This document shows positions 22,729 through 34,172 of a DNA stretch of 64,000 bases, in pieces (position 1 is the first letter of the stretch; the number at the start of each line of letters is the position of its first letter). The DNA is taken from positions 124,001-188,000 of the forward strand of contig CALSSA010000006.1 of assembly GCA_943788875.1 (NCBI GenBank), given 5' to 3'. The stretch comes from an uncultured Pseudomonadales bacterium (GTDB taxonomy: Bacteria > Pseudomonadota > Gammaproteobacteria > Pseudomonadales > Porticoccaceae). The notes beneath the pieces were generated by a model, which saw nothing but the letters and a program-made list of their open reading frames with translations, searched no databases and had not been told where the DNA came from. The translations under genes and the position numbers were made by a program.

Positions 22729-23925
22729 CTACACAAACAACCTCACAATATTCCACAGCCCCAACCCAGTCACCACGGCCACCACCGCAACCGCCAACAA
22801 ATTACTCAGCAACCTATTGCGATACTCACCCAGCAACTCAGCCCGATTCATAATAATAATCAAAAAGATCGCCGTGACCGGCAGCAGTACTCCATTGGCC
22901 GCCTGAGCAAACAAAATCGCCGCAATAGGTTTAGTGCCCAGAGCCGCAAACAACGTACCCACCGCCAACACCAGCATCCAGACGCCCTTAAAGCGCCGGT
23001 CATTAAAATCGGCCGGCCAACCCAGCGCACCAGTCACCGCGTAAGCCGCCGCCAACGGCGCTGTAATAGCACTGGTTAAACCGGCCGCCATCAGACCAAA
23101 GGCAAAGAAAGCATTGGCCGCGCTGCCCAGCACTGGCTCCAGTTGAGTGGCCAGACTGGCTGCAGAAAACTGCGCGCCAGTATTAAAAAACGCCATCGCG
23201 CTGGTACTCATCACTGCCAAGGTAATCAAGCCGCCCAGACCTATAGAAATAACCGTATCCCCACGAGACTCTTTAATCGCCTGCGCAGTCTCAGTACCAC
23301 GCCATTTCTCCTGCACAATATTAGCGTGCAGAAACAAATTATAAGGCACCACAGTGGTACCAATCAGCGCGACAACAGTCAGTGCCGAGCCACTGGGCAT
23401 ACTGGGTTTAAACAGGCCGGCCAGCATGGCACCCATATCCAGTTCAATCATCAGCATGGTCACTACAAACACCGTACTCATCATCAATACCAAAACAATT
23501 AAAATAGGCTCCAATAATTTATAGCCGCCACCGGCCAGCAGCAGAGCAGCCAACCCCCCAATGAGCAGAGCACAGACTGTGGTAGAAAATGGCAGCAGCG
23601 ACTGCAAACCCAGCGCAGCACCAGAGATATTGCCCGCCTCATAGGCAGCATTACCCACCCCAATAGCGGCCACCACCAGTATCACTGCGGCGCGGCTAAG
23701 GGCGGTATTACTAAAGGTAGTGCGCAGCGCCTGAGACAACCCCTCCCCGGTAACCAGTCCCAGACGTGCAGCCATTTCCTGCAGCACCATGGTGGCGAGC
23801 AGCGAAAACAGCAGAGCCCAGAGTAGAACAAAGCCAAAATTAGCGCCGGCGGCACTGGCGGTGGCAATACTGCCGGGGCCAATAAACGCGGCAGTCACCA
23901 GCAGGCCCGGCCCAAATCTTTTCAT
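22729..23925 (-). CDS. NRAMP-family transporter with altered metal-site motifs
   Basis: 398 residues, about 11 hydrophobic helices. The overall pattern (FGPGLLVTAAFIGPGS at TM1, QEMAARLGLVTGEGLSQAL, and GTTVVPYNLFLHANIVQEKW at TM6) is NRAMP. Canonical Mn/Fe transporters have DPGN in TM1 and MPH in TM6; here these read GPGS (16-19) and VPY. The conserved metal-binding Asp, Asn and Met are therefore missing. The substrate may differ from Mn or Fe, or be coordinated differently. Nothing in the adjacent genes (carbonic anhydrase upstream, 30-base gap) settles the substrate. Confidence 0.85.
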   Translation of the reverse strand: MKRFGPGLLVTAAFIGPGSIATASAAGANFGFVLLWALLFSLLATMVLQEMAARLGLVTGEGLSQALRTTFSNTALSRAAVILVVAAIGVGNAAYEAGNISGAALGLQSLLPFSTTVCALLIGGLAALLLAGGGYKLLEPILIVLVLMMSTVFVVTMLMIELDMGAMLAGLFKPSMPSGSALTVVALIGTTVVPYNLFLHANIVQEKWRGTETAQAIKESRGDTVISIGLGGLITLAVMSTSAMAFFNTGAQFSAASLATQLEPVLGSAANAFFAFGLMAAGLTSAITAPLAAAYAVTGALGWPADFNDRRFKGVWMLVLAVGTLFAALGTKPIAAILFAQAANGVLLPVTAIFLIIIMNRAELLGEYRNRLLSNLLAVAVVAVVTGLGLWNIVRLFV

Positions 23926-23955
23926 TGTTTTAGGACCCCATAAGTGGTTGAGAAA

Positions 23956-24543
23956 TTATTCAGATACGCGTTTGAGCTGACCGGTTTTTACATCATAGAT
24001 AAACCCATAGACCAGGATATGGCTGGGCACCAGAGGATGGTTTTGAATGATTTTTACATCATCCAGCACCGACTGCTGCAAGTCTGCAATAGTATGCCAG
24101 TGTATCGAATGGCCCAGATCAGAGCCGGGCTTGGTATTTTCACTGCCCTCTCGCTGTGGGTTTACCCAGCGCTCGCCATTGTGCACCGCAGTCTCCAAAT
24201 CCTCTTCCAGCAACTGAACAATTTCAGCATCGGTCACCGTAGCCATGCCACAGCCCGTATGCTGAATCACAAACCATTCAGTGGTGCCCAAAAACTTATG
24301 GGAGATAATCAACGAGCGAATCGCATCATCGCTAGCGCGACCACCAGCATTGCGAATCACATGGGCATCGCCCTCAGACAGGCCAGCGATTTTGGCCGGG
24401 TCCATACGCGCATCCATACAGGTCAAAATAGCAAAGTGTCGGGCTGGGGGAGAGGCCAACTGGCCACTATCAAAGTCCTGGGCATAGGCCGAATTAGCCT
24501 TGAGAATCTCATCCAGGTTATTGGATGGGTTTTTATCGGTCAT
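23956..24543 (-). CDS. Beta-class carbonic anhydrase
   Basis: 195 residues; interconverts CO2 and bicarbonate in the cytoplasm. Zinc ligands are in LTCMDARMDP (Cys, with the Asp/Arg dyad) and IQHTGCGM (His and Cys). RNAGGRASDDAIRSL matches the conserved region between them. Length fits the shorter beta-CA subgroup. It is downstream of meaB, pccA and pccB on the same strand. Bicarbonate is the co-substrate of propionyl-CoA carboxylase, so a supporting role in that pathway is plausible; the association is inference. Confidence 0.9.
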   Translation of the reverse strand: MTDKNPSNNLDEILKANSAYAQDFDSGQLASPPARHFAILTCMDARMDPAKIAGLSEGDAHVIRNAGGRASDDAIRSLIISHKFLGTTEWFVIQHTGCGMATVTDAEIVQLLEEDLETAVHNGERWVNPQREGSENTKPGSDLGHSIHWHTIADLQQSVLDDVKIIQNHPLVPSHILVYGFIYDVKTGQLKRVSE

Positions 24544-24611
24544 ATGCTTATCCCTAAAAGCTGAAGTATCAGTAACACAGCTGCAATTATAGGCGCGCCA
24601 GTGCAGATCCT

Positions 24612-25574
24612 CTACTGGGTTTTATAATGGGCAATCAATTTCTGAGCCGCCACAATAGCCGGCATCTCGCCCGTCAACACCGCCTGCTCCAGTTCCGGCA
24701 CCAGCGCCTTGACCTCTGGGTGGTTTTTTAAATCTGCCACCAACGCCTCAGCCGTCTCAGCCCACATCCAGGCCTTAGCCTGCTGAGCGCGCAATGTCTC
24801 AAGTTCACCAGAGTCTGTTAAGGCCGCTTTAAACTGCTGAATGGCCTGCCAGGCCTGTTGTATACCCTGATCATTTAAAGCCGAACAGCTGGCTACCTGA
24901 GGGGTCCAGCTTGGAGTTCGCGCCTGCATAAAATGCAGTGCCGCGCGATAATCAGACACTGTTTGGTTAGCAATACTGGCCTGCTCGCCATCGGCCTTAT
25001 TCACCAGCACCAAATCAGCCAGCTCCATAATGCCGCGCTTAATACCCTGCAAATCATCGCCACCGCCGGGTGACAGCAGCAATAAAAATATATCAGTCAT
25101 ATCGGATACCGCGGTCTCCGACTGCCCCACCCCCACGGTCTCAACAATAATAACATCATAGCCAGCGGCTTCGCAGAGCAGCAGTGATTCGCGAGTGCGT
25201 CGGGTAACACCACCGAGGGTCGTGCCCGCAGGCGAGGGTCGTACAAAGGCCTTGGGATTTACCGACAGAGTTTCCATTCTGGTCTTATCACCCAAAATAG
25301 ACCCGCCACTCACCGCAGACGTCGGGTCCACTGCCAGTACAGCCACCTGATGGCCCTGCTCAGTTAAATAATTACCCAGAGATTCAATAAAGGTCGACTT
25401 GCCAACCCCCGGCGCACCAGAGACACCGATGCGAATAGACTTGCCCGTATGGGGCATTAGCTCCGCCAGCAACTGCACCGCCTGTTCGCTGTGATCAGCG
25501 CGGGTGGATTCCACCAGAGTAATCCCCTTGGCCAAAGCCCGGCGATCTCCTGCAAGTATTTGCTCTGCTAACAT
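24612..25574 (-). CDS. meaB: Methylmalonyl-CoA mutase-associated GTPase MeaB (ArgK family)
   Basis: 320 residues; a G3E-family GTPase that guards and reloads the cobalamin cofactor of methylmalonyl-CoA mutase. The start at 25572-25574 ([18 protein letters not shown]) matches the usual N-terminus; the extended reading to 25685 runs into repeat sequence. The P-loop is GAPGVGKST, Walker B is [12 protein letters not shown], and the base motif is LVNKADG. Intact and full length, although the mutase gene it should serve, in the same cluster, is frameshifted. Confidence 0.92.
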   Translation of the reverse strand: MLAEQILAGDRRALAKGITLVESTRADHSEQAVQLLAELMPHTGKSIRIGVSGAPGVGKSTFIESLGNYLTEQGHQVAVLAVDPTSAVSGGSILGDKTRMETLSVNPKAFVRPSPAGTTLGGVTRRTRESLLLCEAAGYDVIIVETVGVGQSETAVSDMTDIFLLLLSPGGGDDLQGIKRGIMELADLVLVNKADGEQASIANQTVSDYRAALHFMQARTPSWTPQVASCSALNDQGIQQAWQAIQQFKAALTDSGELETLRAQQAKAWMWAETAEALVADLKNHPEVKALVPELEQAVLTGEMPAIVAAQKLIAHYKTQ

Positions 25575-25695
25575 TGAATGCCCCGTGTTTAAGAGTATTA
25601 GGTCCCTGGTCGCTTTGCGCCTCAGGATGACAGTGCTTTCAGTCAACCACAGATACTCTTTTATATGCCTAAAAACTCTGCCCAAACCCTGAATG

Positions 25696-25801
25696 CTTGA
25701 GTTGCTGGCTAACCGCTGTGACCTTCGACAGCAGGGATGCTGTCGCAGAGCCTACAGGGAAGTACTTGCGGCGTGTCACAGCGGTGAGCCAGTCATTCAA
25801 G
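25696..25801. repeat. 106-bp palindromic dispersed element, copy 1
   Basis: Imperfect inverted ends (CTTGAGTTGCTGGCTAACCG against CGGTGAGCCAGTCATTCAAG) allow the whole element to fold back. Inside is a perfect hairpin, GACAGCA-GGGA-TGCTGTC. A copy of identical length lies at 27966-28071. It sits in the 288-base gap between pccA and meaB. Just outside, both copies are flanked by a second short motif containing AGGATGAC. The form suggests a REP/MITE-like element with no coding capacity. Confidence 0.85.
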
Positions 25802-25862
25802 CCCGCTGCTACTAGCCCAGAGATCCTTCAGCCGCTGAGCTCTTTTAGGATGACAGTGCGAC

Positions 25863-27845
25863 CTATTCAAACTCCAAAATAACCTCATCCACCATCAAAC
25901 TGTCACCAGCATCCGCCGATATTTTCGCCACAATACCATCATTGATAGCCCGCAGACTATTTTCCATCTTCATGGCTTCAACTACCGCCAGCTCTTCCCC
26001 AGCCTTGACCTGATCACCCACCTTAACCGCCAGCTTAACCAGCAGTCCCGGCATAGGAGAGAGCAAAAACTTGGACAGGTCCGCGGGCACTTTTTCCAGC
26101 ATTAACTTATTAAGCTCCGCCGCCTTGGGCGACAGCACCATGGCATTAATTTCGGCACCGCGATAGAACAGTTTATAACCAGAGCCAGAGCGCGCAACCT
26201 GCACACACACCGGCTGGCCATTAATATCAGCCTCAAATAATGGCTCGCCCAACGCCCAGTCGGTTTCCACTGAATAATCATCATTGCCAATAGATACTAA
26301 AAATCCAGGCATGGTCAGGGTCATGGAAACCGCCGTTTCATCAGTTCCAGCAATCACTACCCATTCCTTGGGCACATTGTATTCATGACCCTCCGACTGA
26401 CCGGAGATCTGCGCCGAACGCTCCCGGTATTCTTGATGCACTGCGGCAGCTACAACCAGGGCAATATGAGGATTATTCTGTGGCACTAAATCTGCATTAA
26501 AGCCATCGGGAAATTCTTCCTCAATAAAGTTAGTGGTCAGCTCACCGGCCACAAACCTTGGGTGCACCATCAACGCATTAAGGAAACTGATATTGTGGTT
26601 TACGCCGCGAATATAATAGGCATCCAGCGCATCCACCATTAGATCAATCGCCTCAACGCGGTTGTCACCATAGGTTATTAACTTTGAGATCATTGGGTCA
26701 TAGTGCATAGACACTTCGCCGCCCTCATAGACCCCGCTATCTACGCGAACGCCATCACCTTGTGGTTCTCTATAACCAGACAGCCGGCCAATAGAGGGCA
26801 TAAAGTTACGGAATGGATCCTCGGCATAAACGCGAGACTCCATAGCCCAACCGGTCAATGTGACCTGCTCCTGAGTGAGCGAAAGCTTCTCACCCGCCGC
26901 CACGCGAATCATCATCTCGACTAAATCTTGGCCCGTGACCAATTCAGTCACCGGGTGCTCAACCTGCAATCTGGTATTCATCTCCAAAAAATAAAAATTC
27001 ATATCCGCATCAGCAATAAACTCCACCGTGCCCGCCGATTGATAATCCACCGCCTTGGCCAATGCACAGCTCTGCTCACCCATCTTCTGGCGAGTGGCTT
27101 CATCCAAAAACGGCGAGGGCGCCTCTTCAATCACTTTTTGGTGACGGCGCTGAATCGAGCACTCGCGCTCACCTAAATAAATCACATTGCCATGGCCATC
27201 AGCCATCACCTGAATTTCAATATGACGGGGTTGCTGAATATATTTTTCAATGAAAATTCGGGTATCGCCAAAGCTTGAGCGGGCTTCGTTAGTGGCTCGC
27301 TCAAACCCATCACGACAGTCGGCCTCATCCCAGGCCACACGCATACCCTTACCACCGCCACCAGCAGACGCTTTGAGCATGACCGGGTAACCCACACCAG
27401 CGCTGATCTCCACCGCATGATCTGCGTCACGCACCACATCGGTGTAACCGGGAATACAGTTAACACCGGCTTTTTCAGCGATTAATTTCGAGGTGATTTT
27501 ATCACCCATGGACTCAATGGCTTTTTTGCCCGGGCCAATAAAGGCAATTTTGGCGGCATCTAAAGCATCACGAAATTTACTGTTCTCCGAGAGAAAGCCA
27601 TAACCCGGATGCACTGCATCGGCGCCAGTATCCACACAGGCCTGAATAATCTTATCGATCACCAGATAACTTTCAGACGACGCAGCAGGTCCAATATTGA
27701 CCGCTTCATCGGCCATTTGAACATGCAGTGCATCAGCGTCAGCGTCGGAATAAACCGCCACAGTGGCAATACCCATTTTCTTAGCGGTGGCAAAAACACG
27801 ACAGGCAATTTCACCGCGGTTGGCCACTAATATTTTCTTCAACAT
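25863..27845 (-). CDS. pccA: Propionyl-CoA carboxylase alpha subunit (biotin carboxylase plus biotinyl domain)
   Basis: 660 residues. The biotin carboxylase part (about 1-450) has ILVANRGEIACRVFATAKKM, the ATP-grasp loop ASAGGGGKGMR, GERECSIQRRHQK and EMNTRLQVEHPVTE. The C-terminal biotinyl domain carries the biotinylated lysine in EAMKMENSL (Lys626). With PccB it carboxylates propionyl-CoA to methylmalonyl-CoA using ATP and bicarbonate. Methylcrotonyl-CoA carboxylase alpha is an alternative on sequence alone. The neighbours pccB, meaB and the mutase remnant favour propionyl-CoA. Confidence 0.92.
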   Translation of the reverse strand: MLKKILVANRGEIACRVFATAKKMGIATVAVYSDADADALHVQMADEAVNIGPAASSESYLVIDKIIQACVDTGADAVHPGYGFLSENSKFRDALDAAKIAFIGPGKKAIESMGDKITSKLIAEKAGVNCIPGYTDVVRDADHAVEISAGVGYPVMLKASAGGGGKGMRVAWDEADCRDGFERATNEARSSFGDTRIFIEKYIQQPRHIEIQVMADGHGNVIYLGERECSIQRRHQKVIEEAPSPFLDEATRQKMGEQSCALAKAVDYQSAGTVEFIADADMNFYFLEMNTRLQVEHPVTELVTGQDLVEMMIRVAAGEKLSLTQEQVTLTGWAMESRVYAEDPFRNFMPSIGRLSGYREPQGDGVRVDSGVYEGGEVSMHYDPMISKLITYGDNRVEAIDLMVDALDAYYIRGVNHNISFLNALMVHPRFVAGELTTNFIEEEFPDGFNADLVPQNNPHIALVVAAAVHQEYRERSAQISGQSEGHEYNVPKEWVVIAGTDETAVSMTLTMPGFLVSIGNDDYSVETDWALGEPLFEADINGQPVCVQVARSGSGYKLFYRGAEINAMVLSPKAAELNKLMLEKVPADLSKFLLSPMPGLLVKLAVKVGDQVKAGEELAVVEAMKMENSLRAINDGIVAKISADAGDSLMVDEVILEFE

Positions 27846-27965
27846 AAGTCTTTTACCCTTAAAACTTTATTCGCATCAGTTTTTGCTTATTTCCAAATAA
27901 CAATCATCCAACCATCACACAGTTTCTTTTTTACAAGCCTAAGAAAATGTGCCCAACCCTAAATA

Positions 27966-28071
27966 CTTGAGTTGCTGGCTAACCGCTGTGACCTTCGACA
28001 GCAGGGATGCTGTCGCAGAGCCTACAGGGACGTACTCGCGGCGTGTCACAGCGGTTAGCCAGTAATTCAAG
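27966..28071. repeat. 106-bp palindromic dispersed element, copy 2
   Basis: Same length and near-identical sequence to the element at 25696-25801, including the internal GACAGCA-GGGA-TGCTGTC hairpin and terminal inverted arms. It occupies the 309-base gap between pccB and pccA (27846-28154), which otherwise holds only the flanking AGGATGAC motif and no gene. Compensating changes in the arms (TTAGCC here, TGAGCC in the other copy) can be compared for structure conservation. Confidence 0.85.
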
Positions 28072-28154
28072 CCGCTGCAACCACTCCAGATATCCTTCGT
28101 CGCGCTACTTCTCAGGATGACCGTAGAAGAGCTTTAGGGTGACAAAATGCATAC

Positions 28155-29687
28155 CTACAGCGGAATATTCCCATGCTTGCGCCAGGGGTTTTCTATGCTT
28201 TTGTTTTTCAGCATAGCCAGCGACCGGGCCACACGCTTGCGCGTGCTGTGAGGCATAATTACGTCATCGATATAGCCACGCTTGCCAGCGATAAACGGGT
28301 TGGCAAATTTCTTGCGATACTCCTCAGTGCGCGCGTCAATCTTGTCCTGATCACCAATATCCTTACGGAAAATAATCTCCACGGCACCTTTGGGACCCAT
28401 CACCGCAATCTCAGCTGTCGGCCAGGCCAAATTCACATCACCACGCAGATGCTTAGAGGCCATAACATCGTAGGCGCCGCCATAAGCCTTGCGAGTAATC
28501 AACGTAACCTTGGGTACCGTACATTCGGCATAGGCATAGAGTAGCTTAGCGCCATGCTTAATAATGCCGCCATACTCCTGGCTGGTACCCGGCATAAAGC
28601 CCGGCACATCCACCAGGGTCAGCACGGGAATATTAAAGGCATCGCAGAAACGGATAAATCGTGCAGCCTTACGCGAAGCATCAATATCCAAACAACCGGC
28701 CATTACCATGGGCTGGTTAGCCACCACACCGACAGTTGACCCTTCAATGCGAATAAAACCGGTAATTATATTTTTCGCGTAGCTTACTTGCAGCTCAAAA
28801 AACTCACCCTCATCAGCAACCTTTAGAATTAACTCTTTCATGTCGTAAGGTTTATTGGGGTCGCTGGGCACTAGAGTGTCCAGAGACATATCCTTGCGAT
28901 CAGCCGAATCTTCCGTGGGCCACACCGGCGGCTTCTCGCGATTATTCGACGGCAAATAATTTATAAAGCGACGCAGCTTGTGCAGTGCATCCACATCATT
29001 ATCAAAAGCCAGATCGGCAACACCAGATTTAGTGGAATGAGTATTAGCACCACCCAACTCTTCAGCAGTTACCGTTTCATGGGTGACGGTTTTCACCACA
29101 TCTGGGCCAGTGACAAACATATAGCTGCTGTCCTGCACCATAAAAATAAAATCGGTAATAGCCGGCGAATACACAGCCCCGCCAGCACAGGGGCCCATGA
29201 CCATACTAATTTGCGGAATCACACCGCTGGCCATCACATTGCGCTGAAATACCTCAGCATAGCCACCCAGAGAAGCCACCCCCTCCTGAATACGGGCACC
29301 GCCAGAATCATTGAGGCCAATCACCGGAGCACCCACTTTCATGGCCTGATCCATTAGCTTGCAGATTTTCTCCGCATGGGCCTCGGATAGCGCGCCACCA
29401 AAAACAGTAAAATCCTGACTAAACACAAACACCAGGCGGCCATTAATGGTGCCGTAGCCAATGACTACCCCATCGCCAGGCACATGTTGCTGGTCCATAT
29501 CAAAGTCGGTGCAGCGATGCTCCACAAACATATCCCATTCTTCAAAGCTGCCTTCGTCAAGCAGCAGATCCAGGCGCTCACGGGCCGTCAGCTTGCCTTT
29601 GGCATGCTGGGCATCAATGCGTTTTTGGCCACCACCCAGACGGGCGCGGCTGCGTTTGTCTTCTAATTGCTCCAGTATTTCTTTCAT
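28155..29687 (-). CDS. pccB: Propionyl-CoA carboxylase beta subunit (carboxyltransferase)
   Basis: 510 residues of the acyl-CoA carboxyltransferase family. [39 protein letters not shown], the oxyanion-type segment [13 protein letters not shown], and [19 protein letters not shown] with [10 protein letters not shown] are diagnostic. It transfers the carboxyl group from biotin to propionyl-CoA. Length and the [10 protein letters not shown] end match PccB rather than AccD. It is expected to assemble with PccA as a large hetero-oligomer in the cytoplasm. Confidence 0.93.
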   Translation of the reverse strand: MKEILEQLEDKRSRARLGGGQKRIDAQHAKGKLTARERLDLLLDEGSFEEWDMFVEHRCTDFDMDQQHVPGDGVVIGYGTINGRLVFVFSQDFTVFGGALSEAHAEKICKLMDQAMKVGAPVIGLNDSGGARIQEGVASLGGYAEVFQRNVMASGVIPQISMVMGPCAGGAVYSPAITDFIFMVQDSSYMFVTGPDVVKTVTHETVTAEELGGANTHSTKSGVADLAFDNDVDALHKLRRFINYLPSNNREKPPVWPTEDSADRKDMSLDTLVPSDPNKPYDMKELILKVADEGEFFELQVSYAKNIITGFIRIEGSTVGVVANQPMVMAGCLDIDASRKAARFIRFCDAFNIPVLTLVDVPGFMPGTSQEYGGIIKHGAKLLYAYAECTVPKVTLITRKAYGGAYDVMASKHLRGDVNLAWPTAEIAVMGPKGAVEIIFRKDIGDQDKIDARTEEYRKKFANPFIAGKRGYIDDVIMPHSTRKRVARSLAMLKNKSIENPWRKHGNIPL

Positions 29688-29713
29688 TGCTCTCTCTTTT
29701 TTGTGGACCCCAG

Positions 29714-29845
29714 CCTACGCTGGGGTGACGTTCCTACGCTGGGGTGACGTTCCTGGGCTAGGGTGACGTTCCTGGGCTGGGGTGACGTTATTTCTATATA
29801 CCGTCATGCCAGCCCATATACCGTCATGCCAGCGCAGGCTGGCAT
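29714..29845. repeat. 19-bp tandem repeats and hairpin units between the mutase remnant and pccB
   Basis: Four tandem 19-base units (29714-29732, 29733-29751, 29752-29770, 29771-29789), each of the form CCTRSGCTRGGGTGACGTT. An 18-base unit beginning ATATACCGTCATGCC then occurs twice (29796-29813, 29816-29833). The second overlaps a perfect hairpin ATGCCAGC-GCAG-GCTGGCAT (29826-29845) that abuts the mutase stop. The 158-base gap is filled entirely by these units. Confidence 0.85.
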
Positions 29846-31973
<2,128 letters not shown>

Positions 31974-32062
31974 CTCAACTCCGGCGTGATTTTCAATAAG
32001 TTCACTATGCAAGGCACTATGCAGCACTGCTGTTATTAATAGTAGGTCTATTTCTAACAGCC

Positions 32063-32134
32063 AAACTCACATTAATTGCCAAATTAATTCCATTTAAAAG
32101 GCATTTAATGGTATAAATCCGTATTAAACTCACA
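32063..32134. promoter_or_regulatory. 9-bp direct repeats in the AraC-regulator/mutase divergent region
   Basis: AAACTCACA occurs at 32063-32071 and again at 32126-32134, 63 bases apart, close to six helical turns. Such same-face direct repeats between a divergently transcribed AraC-type gene and its likely target are reasonable half-site candidates. No experimentally known consensus was matched. Confidence 0.3.
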
Positions 32135-32158
32135 AATTATGTCTTTTAGAGGCAGCCG

Positions 32159-33163
32159 ATGGCTACAATTTGTAACCACCATGTGATTAGCTGCATGCAT
32201 GGGCTGAGAGAAAATAACTACCCCCAGCAGCAAGCATTAGAGCGGGCTGGCATAAACCCCGCCGTGATAAATAACCCAACCCAGCGCGTGCACACCGACC
32301 AGGTGGCGCGGTTATTTAAGACCGTGCAGGAAACCCTAGATGATGAATTTATGGGCTTCACCCAAACCCACTGCAAAGTCGGCCTGTTTGCCACCATGGC
32401 CGAGCTGGTCAGTCACTGCAGCACCTTGGGCGAGTTATTAGACAAGGCCGTTAACTTTTACAACCTGGTCAGCAACGACATCCCCATGAAACTAAGCCGC
32501 TCTCAGGGCAGTGCCGTGCTCAGCTTTCAAATGACCCAACCCCAGCTCGACCCCGAGCACTTTATGGCCGAGTTTTGGCTAGTGATCTGGCACCGCTTTC
32601 CCAGCTGGTATATAGGCCAGCCCATACGCCTGCAAGAGACCCACTTTACCTTTGGCGCACCCCAGCACCGCGACGAACTACAAATTATGTTCCCCAGCCA
32701 ACTGCAGTTTAATCGCAGCGCCAATAGGCTGATTTTTGATGCCCAGTATCTGGATAAACCATTGGTCCGCTCAGATCAGGAGCTAGCCACCTATGTGCAG
32801 AACGCACCAGCAGATGTCATGACTATTCCCGGCGCCGACACCACCTTAGAGGCACAGATAGAACGAATGATAGGCCAGCGCCATCCAGATCGGCTGGTGT
32901 TTGCACCGATTCACGAGCTAGCAAAAGAGTTGGGAGTAAGCAGCCAGACATTGCACCGACGGCTCAAGGAGAGTGCGACGAGTTATCAGAAGATTAAAGA
33001 TAATCTTAGAAGAGAAGTAGCCATTCACAAACTGGTCAATGAACGGCTATCGGTGGAGCAGGTGGCGGAGATTGTCGGGTTTACAGAATCGCGATCGTTT
33101 ACTCGGGCGTTTAAGCATTGGACTGGGTTGACGCCGAGGGAATACTGCAAGCGAGAGGTCTAG
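32159..33163 (+). CDS. AraC-family transcriptional regulator
   Basis: 334 residues. The N-terminal 200 residues resemble the arabinose-binding-type domain of the OruR/ArgR-like AraC regulators (LERAGINPAVINNPTQRVHTD is a typical opening of that subgroup). The C-terminal HTH_18 domain shows IHELAKELGVSSQTLHRRLKE and the second helix pair VAEIVGFTESRSFTRAFKHW with the TGLTPREY ending. It is divergent from the methylmalonyl-CoA mutase/pcc cluster and so probably controls propionate or odd-chain acid use; the effector is unknown. Confidence 0.9.
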   Translation: MATICNHHVISCMHGLRENNYPQQQALERAGINPAVINNPTQRVHTDQVARLFKTVQETLDDEFMGFTQTHCKVGLFATMAELVSHCSTLGELLDKAVNFYNLVSNDIPMKLSRSQGSAVLSFQMTQPQLDPEHFMAEFWLVIWHRFPSWYIGQPIRLQETHFTFGAPQHRDELQIMFPSQLQFNRSANRLIFDAQYLDKPLVRSDQELATYVQNAPADVMTIPGADTTLEAQIERMIGQRHPDRLVFAPIHELAKELGVSSQTLHRRLKESATSYQKIKDNLRREVAIHKLVNERLSVEQVAEIVGFTESRSFTRAFKHWTGLTPREYCKREV

Positions 33164-33354
33164 ACTGGATTTAACACTGCCAAGAAGTGCATCACCAAAG
33201 CAGCTGACATCTCCGTCCATATAAATTACGTCGGAGGCGATACATAATCGTCAATGCCACTGTAATTTGCTGCACTGGTGCGATTGCTTATCTGCTATGC
33301 CGCGTCTATCAGAGTCATAGCTGCGTGCAAGTCGCTACAACTCCATCTGCTCTC

Positions 33355-33972
33355 TCACACATAATCCAGTCGTGGGGTATTTTCTCTGAGGTAACTGCGG
33401 ACTCGGGCCTGGTGCGCCAGCAACTCTGGGGCATGTGCTGCGACTATGGTGGTTGGAATATAATCCAAATGGCCGTTGGTCAGATCATTGACCATCACAT
33501 AGACTTTTAGGTCTGCGATGCTCAGATGGTCGTCGGCAAAATAGGTGCCGCCCTCTTCCAGCAAGCTTTGATTTAGGCCTGATAAAAACAGTGGCAAGGT
33601 GGTTGCAACCAGCTCTTCCCGCACTGCCTTTTTCTCTTCCTCGGGCATGGTGAATGTATCGACCAGTCGCTTCATGGTGTCATCGACTGTGTCGACTATG
33701 GCGTCACAGAGCGCCGCCTCCCATGGGTCCTCTGGGTAATACCCGGTAAGCTGCCCAATATACCGCGCTATGGCATTGGACTGATTGAGCCACCTGCCGT
33801 CTACTTCAAACTCCGGTAACTGGCGATAGCGAAACTGGTCTCTGTGCTGGGCCCAATCGGCAATCGGAATACGGACATCCTCAAATCGAAGACCACCCAG
33901 TTTGAGTGCTAAGCGGGCGGGCTCTGCCCGGCCCCCATCAAAATCAAAATAGGTGAGTTTGAACTGTGCCAT
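33355..33972 (-). CDS. Glutathione S-transferase family protein
   Basis: 205 residues. The N-terminal thioredoxin-like domain starts KLTYFDFDGGRAEPARLAL, the pattern of sigma/alpha/mu-type GSTs where the early Tyr activates glutathione. The QLPEFEVDGRWLNQSNAIARYI region supplies the cis-Pro-like position and the Ser of the glutathione site. The C-terminal helical domain is complete. It is divergent from selD with 200 bases between them. The substrate is unknown; conjugation or isomerase roles are both possible. Confidence 0.88.
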   Translation of the reverse strand: MAQFKLTYFDFDGGRAEPARLALKLGGLRFEDVRIPIADWAQHRDQFRYRQLPEFEVDGRWLNQSNAIARYIGQLTGYYPEDPWEAALCDAIVDTVDDTMKRLVDTFTMPEEEKKAVREELVATTLPLFLSGLNQSLLEEGGTYFADDHLSIADLKVYVMVNDLTNGHLDYIPTTIVAAHAPELLAHQARVRSYLRENTPRLDYV

Positions 33973-34172
33973 TGCCTGCCTCCTAAAGACGCTTAATCTG
34001 CTTATTAAAAGTTATTGGATAAGTGTAGACGATGGCTGGCCGTTGTGAGGGCAATTGCGTGATACTGAAACTGTAAAATATTACCCAATGTTGAATAGCC
34101 CAACATACTTATGCAAAGCCCCAGCAAAACAAGTACCCTACAGGTCTAAATAGTTAGCCCATAAAAGAGCCC

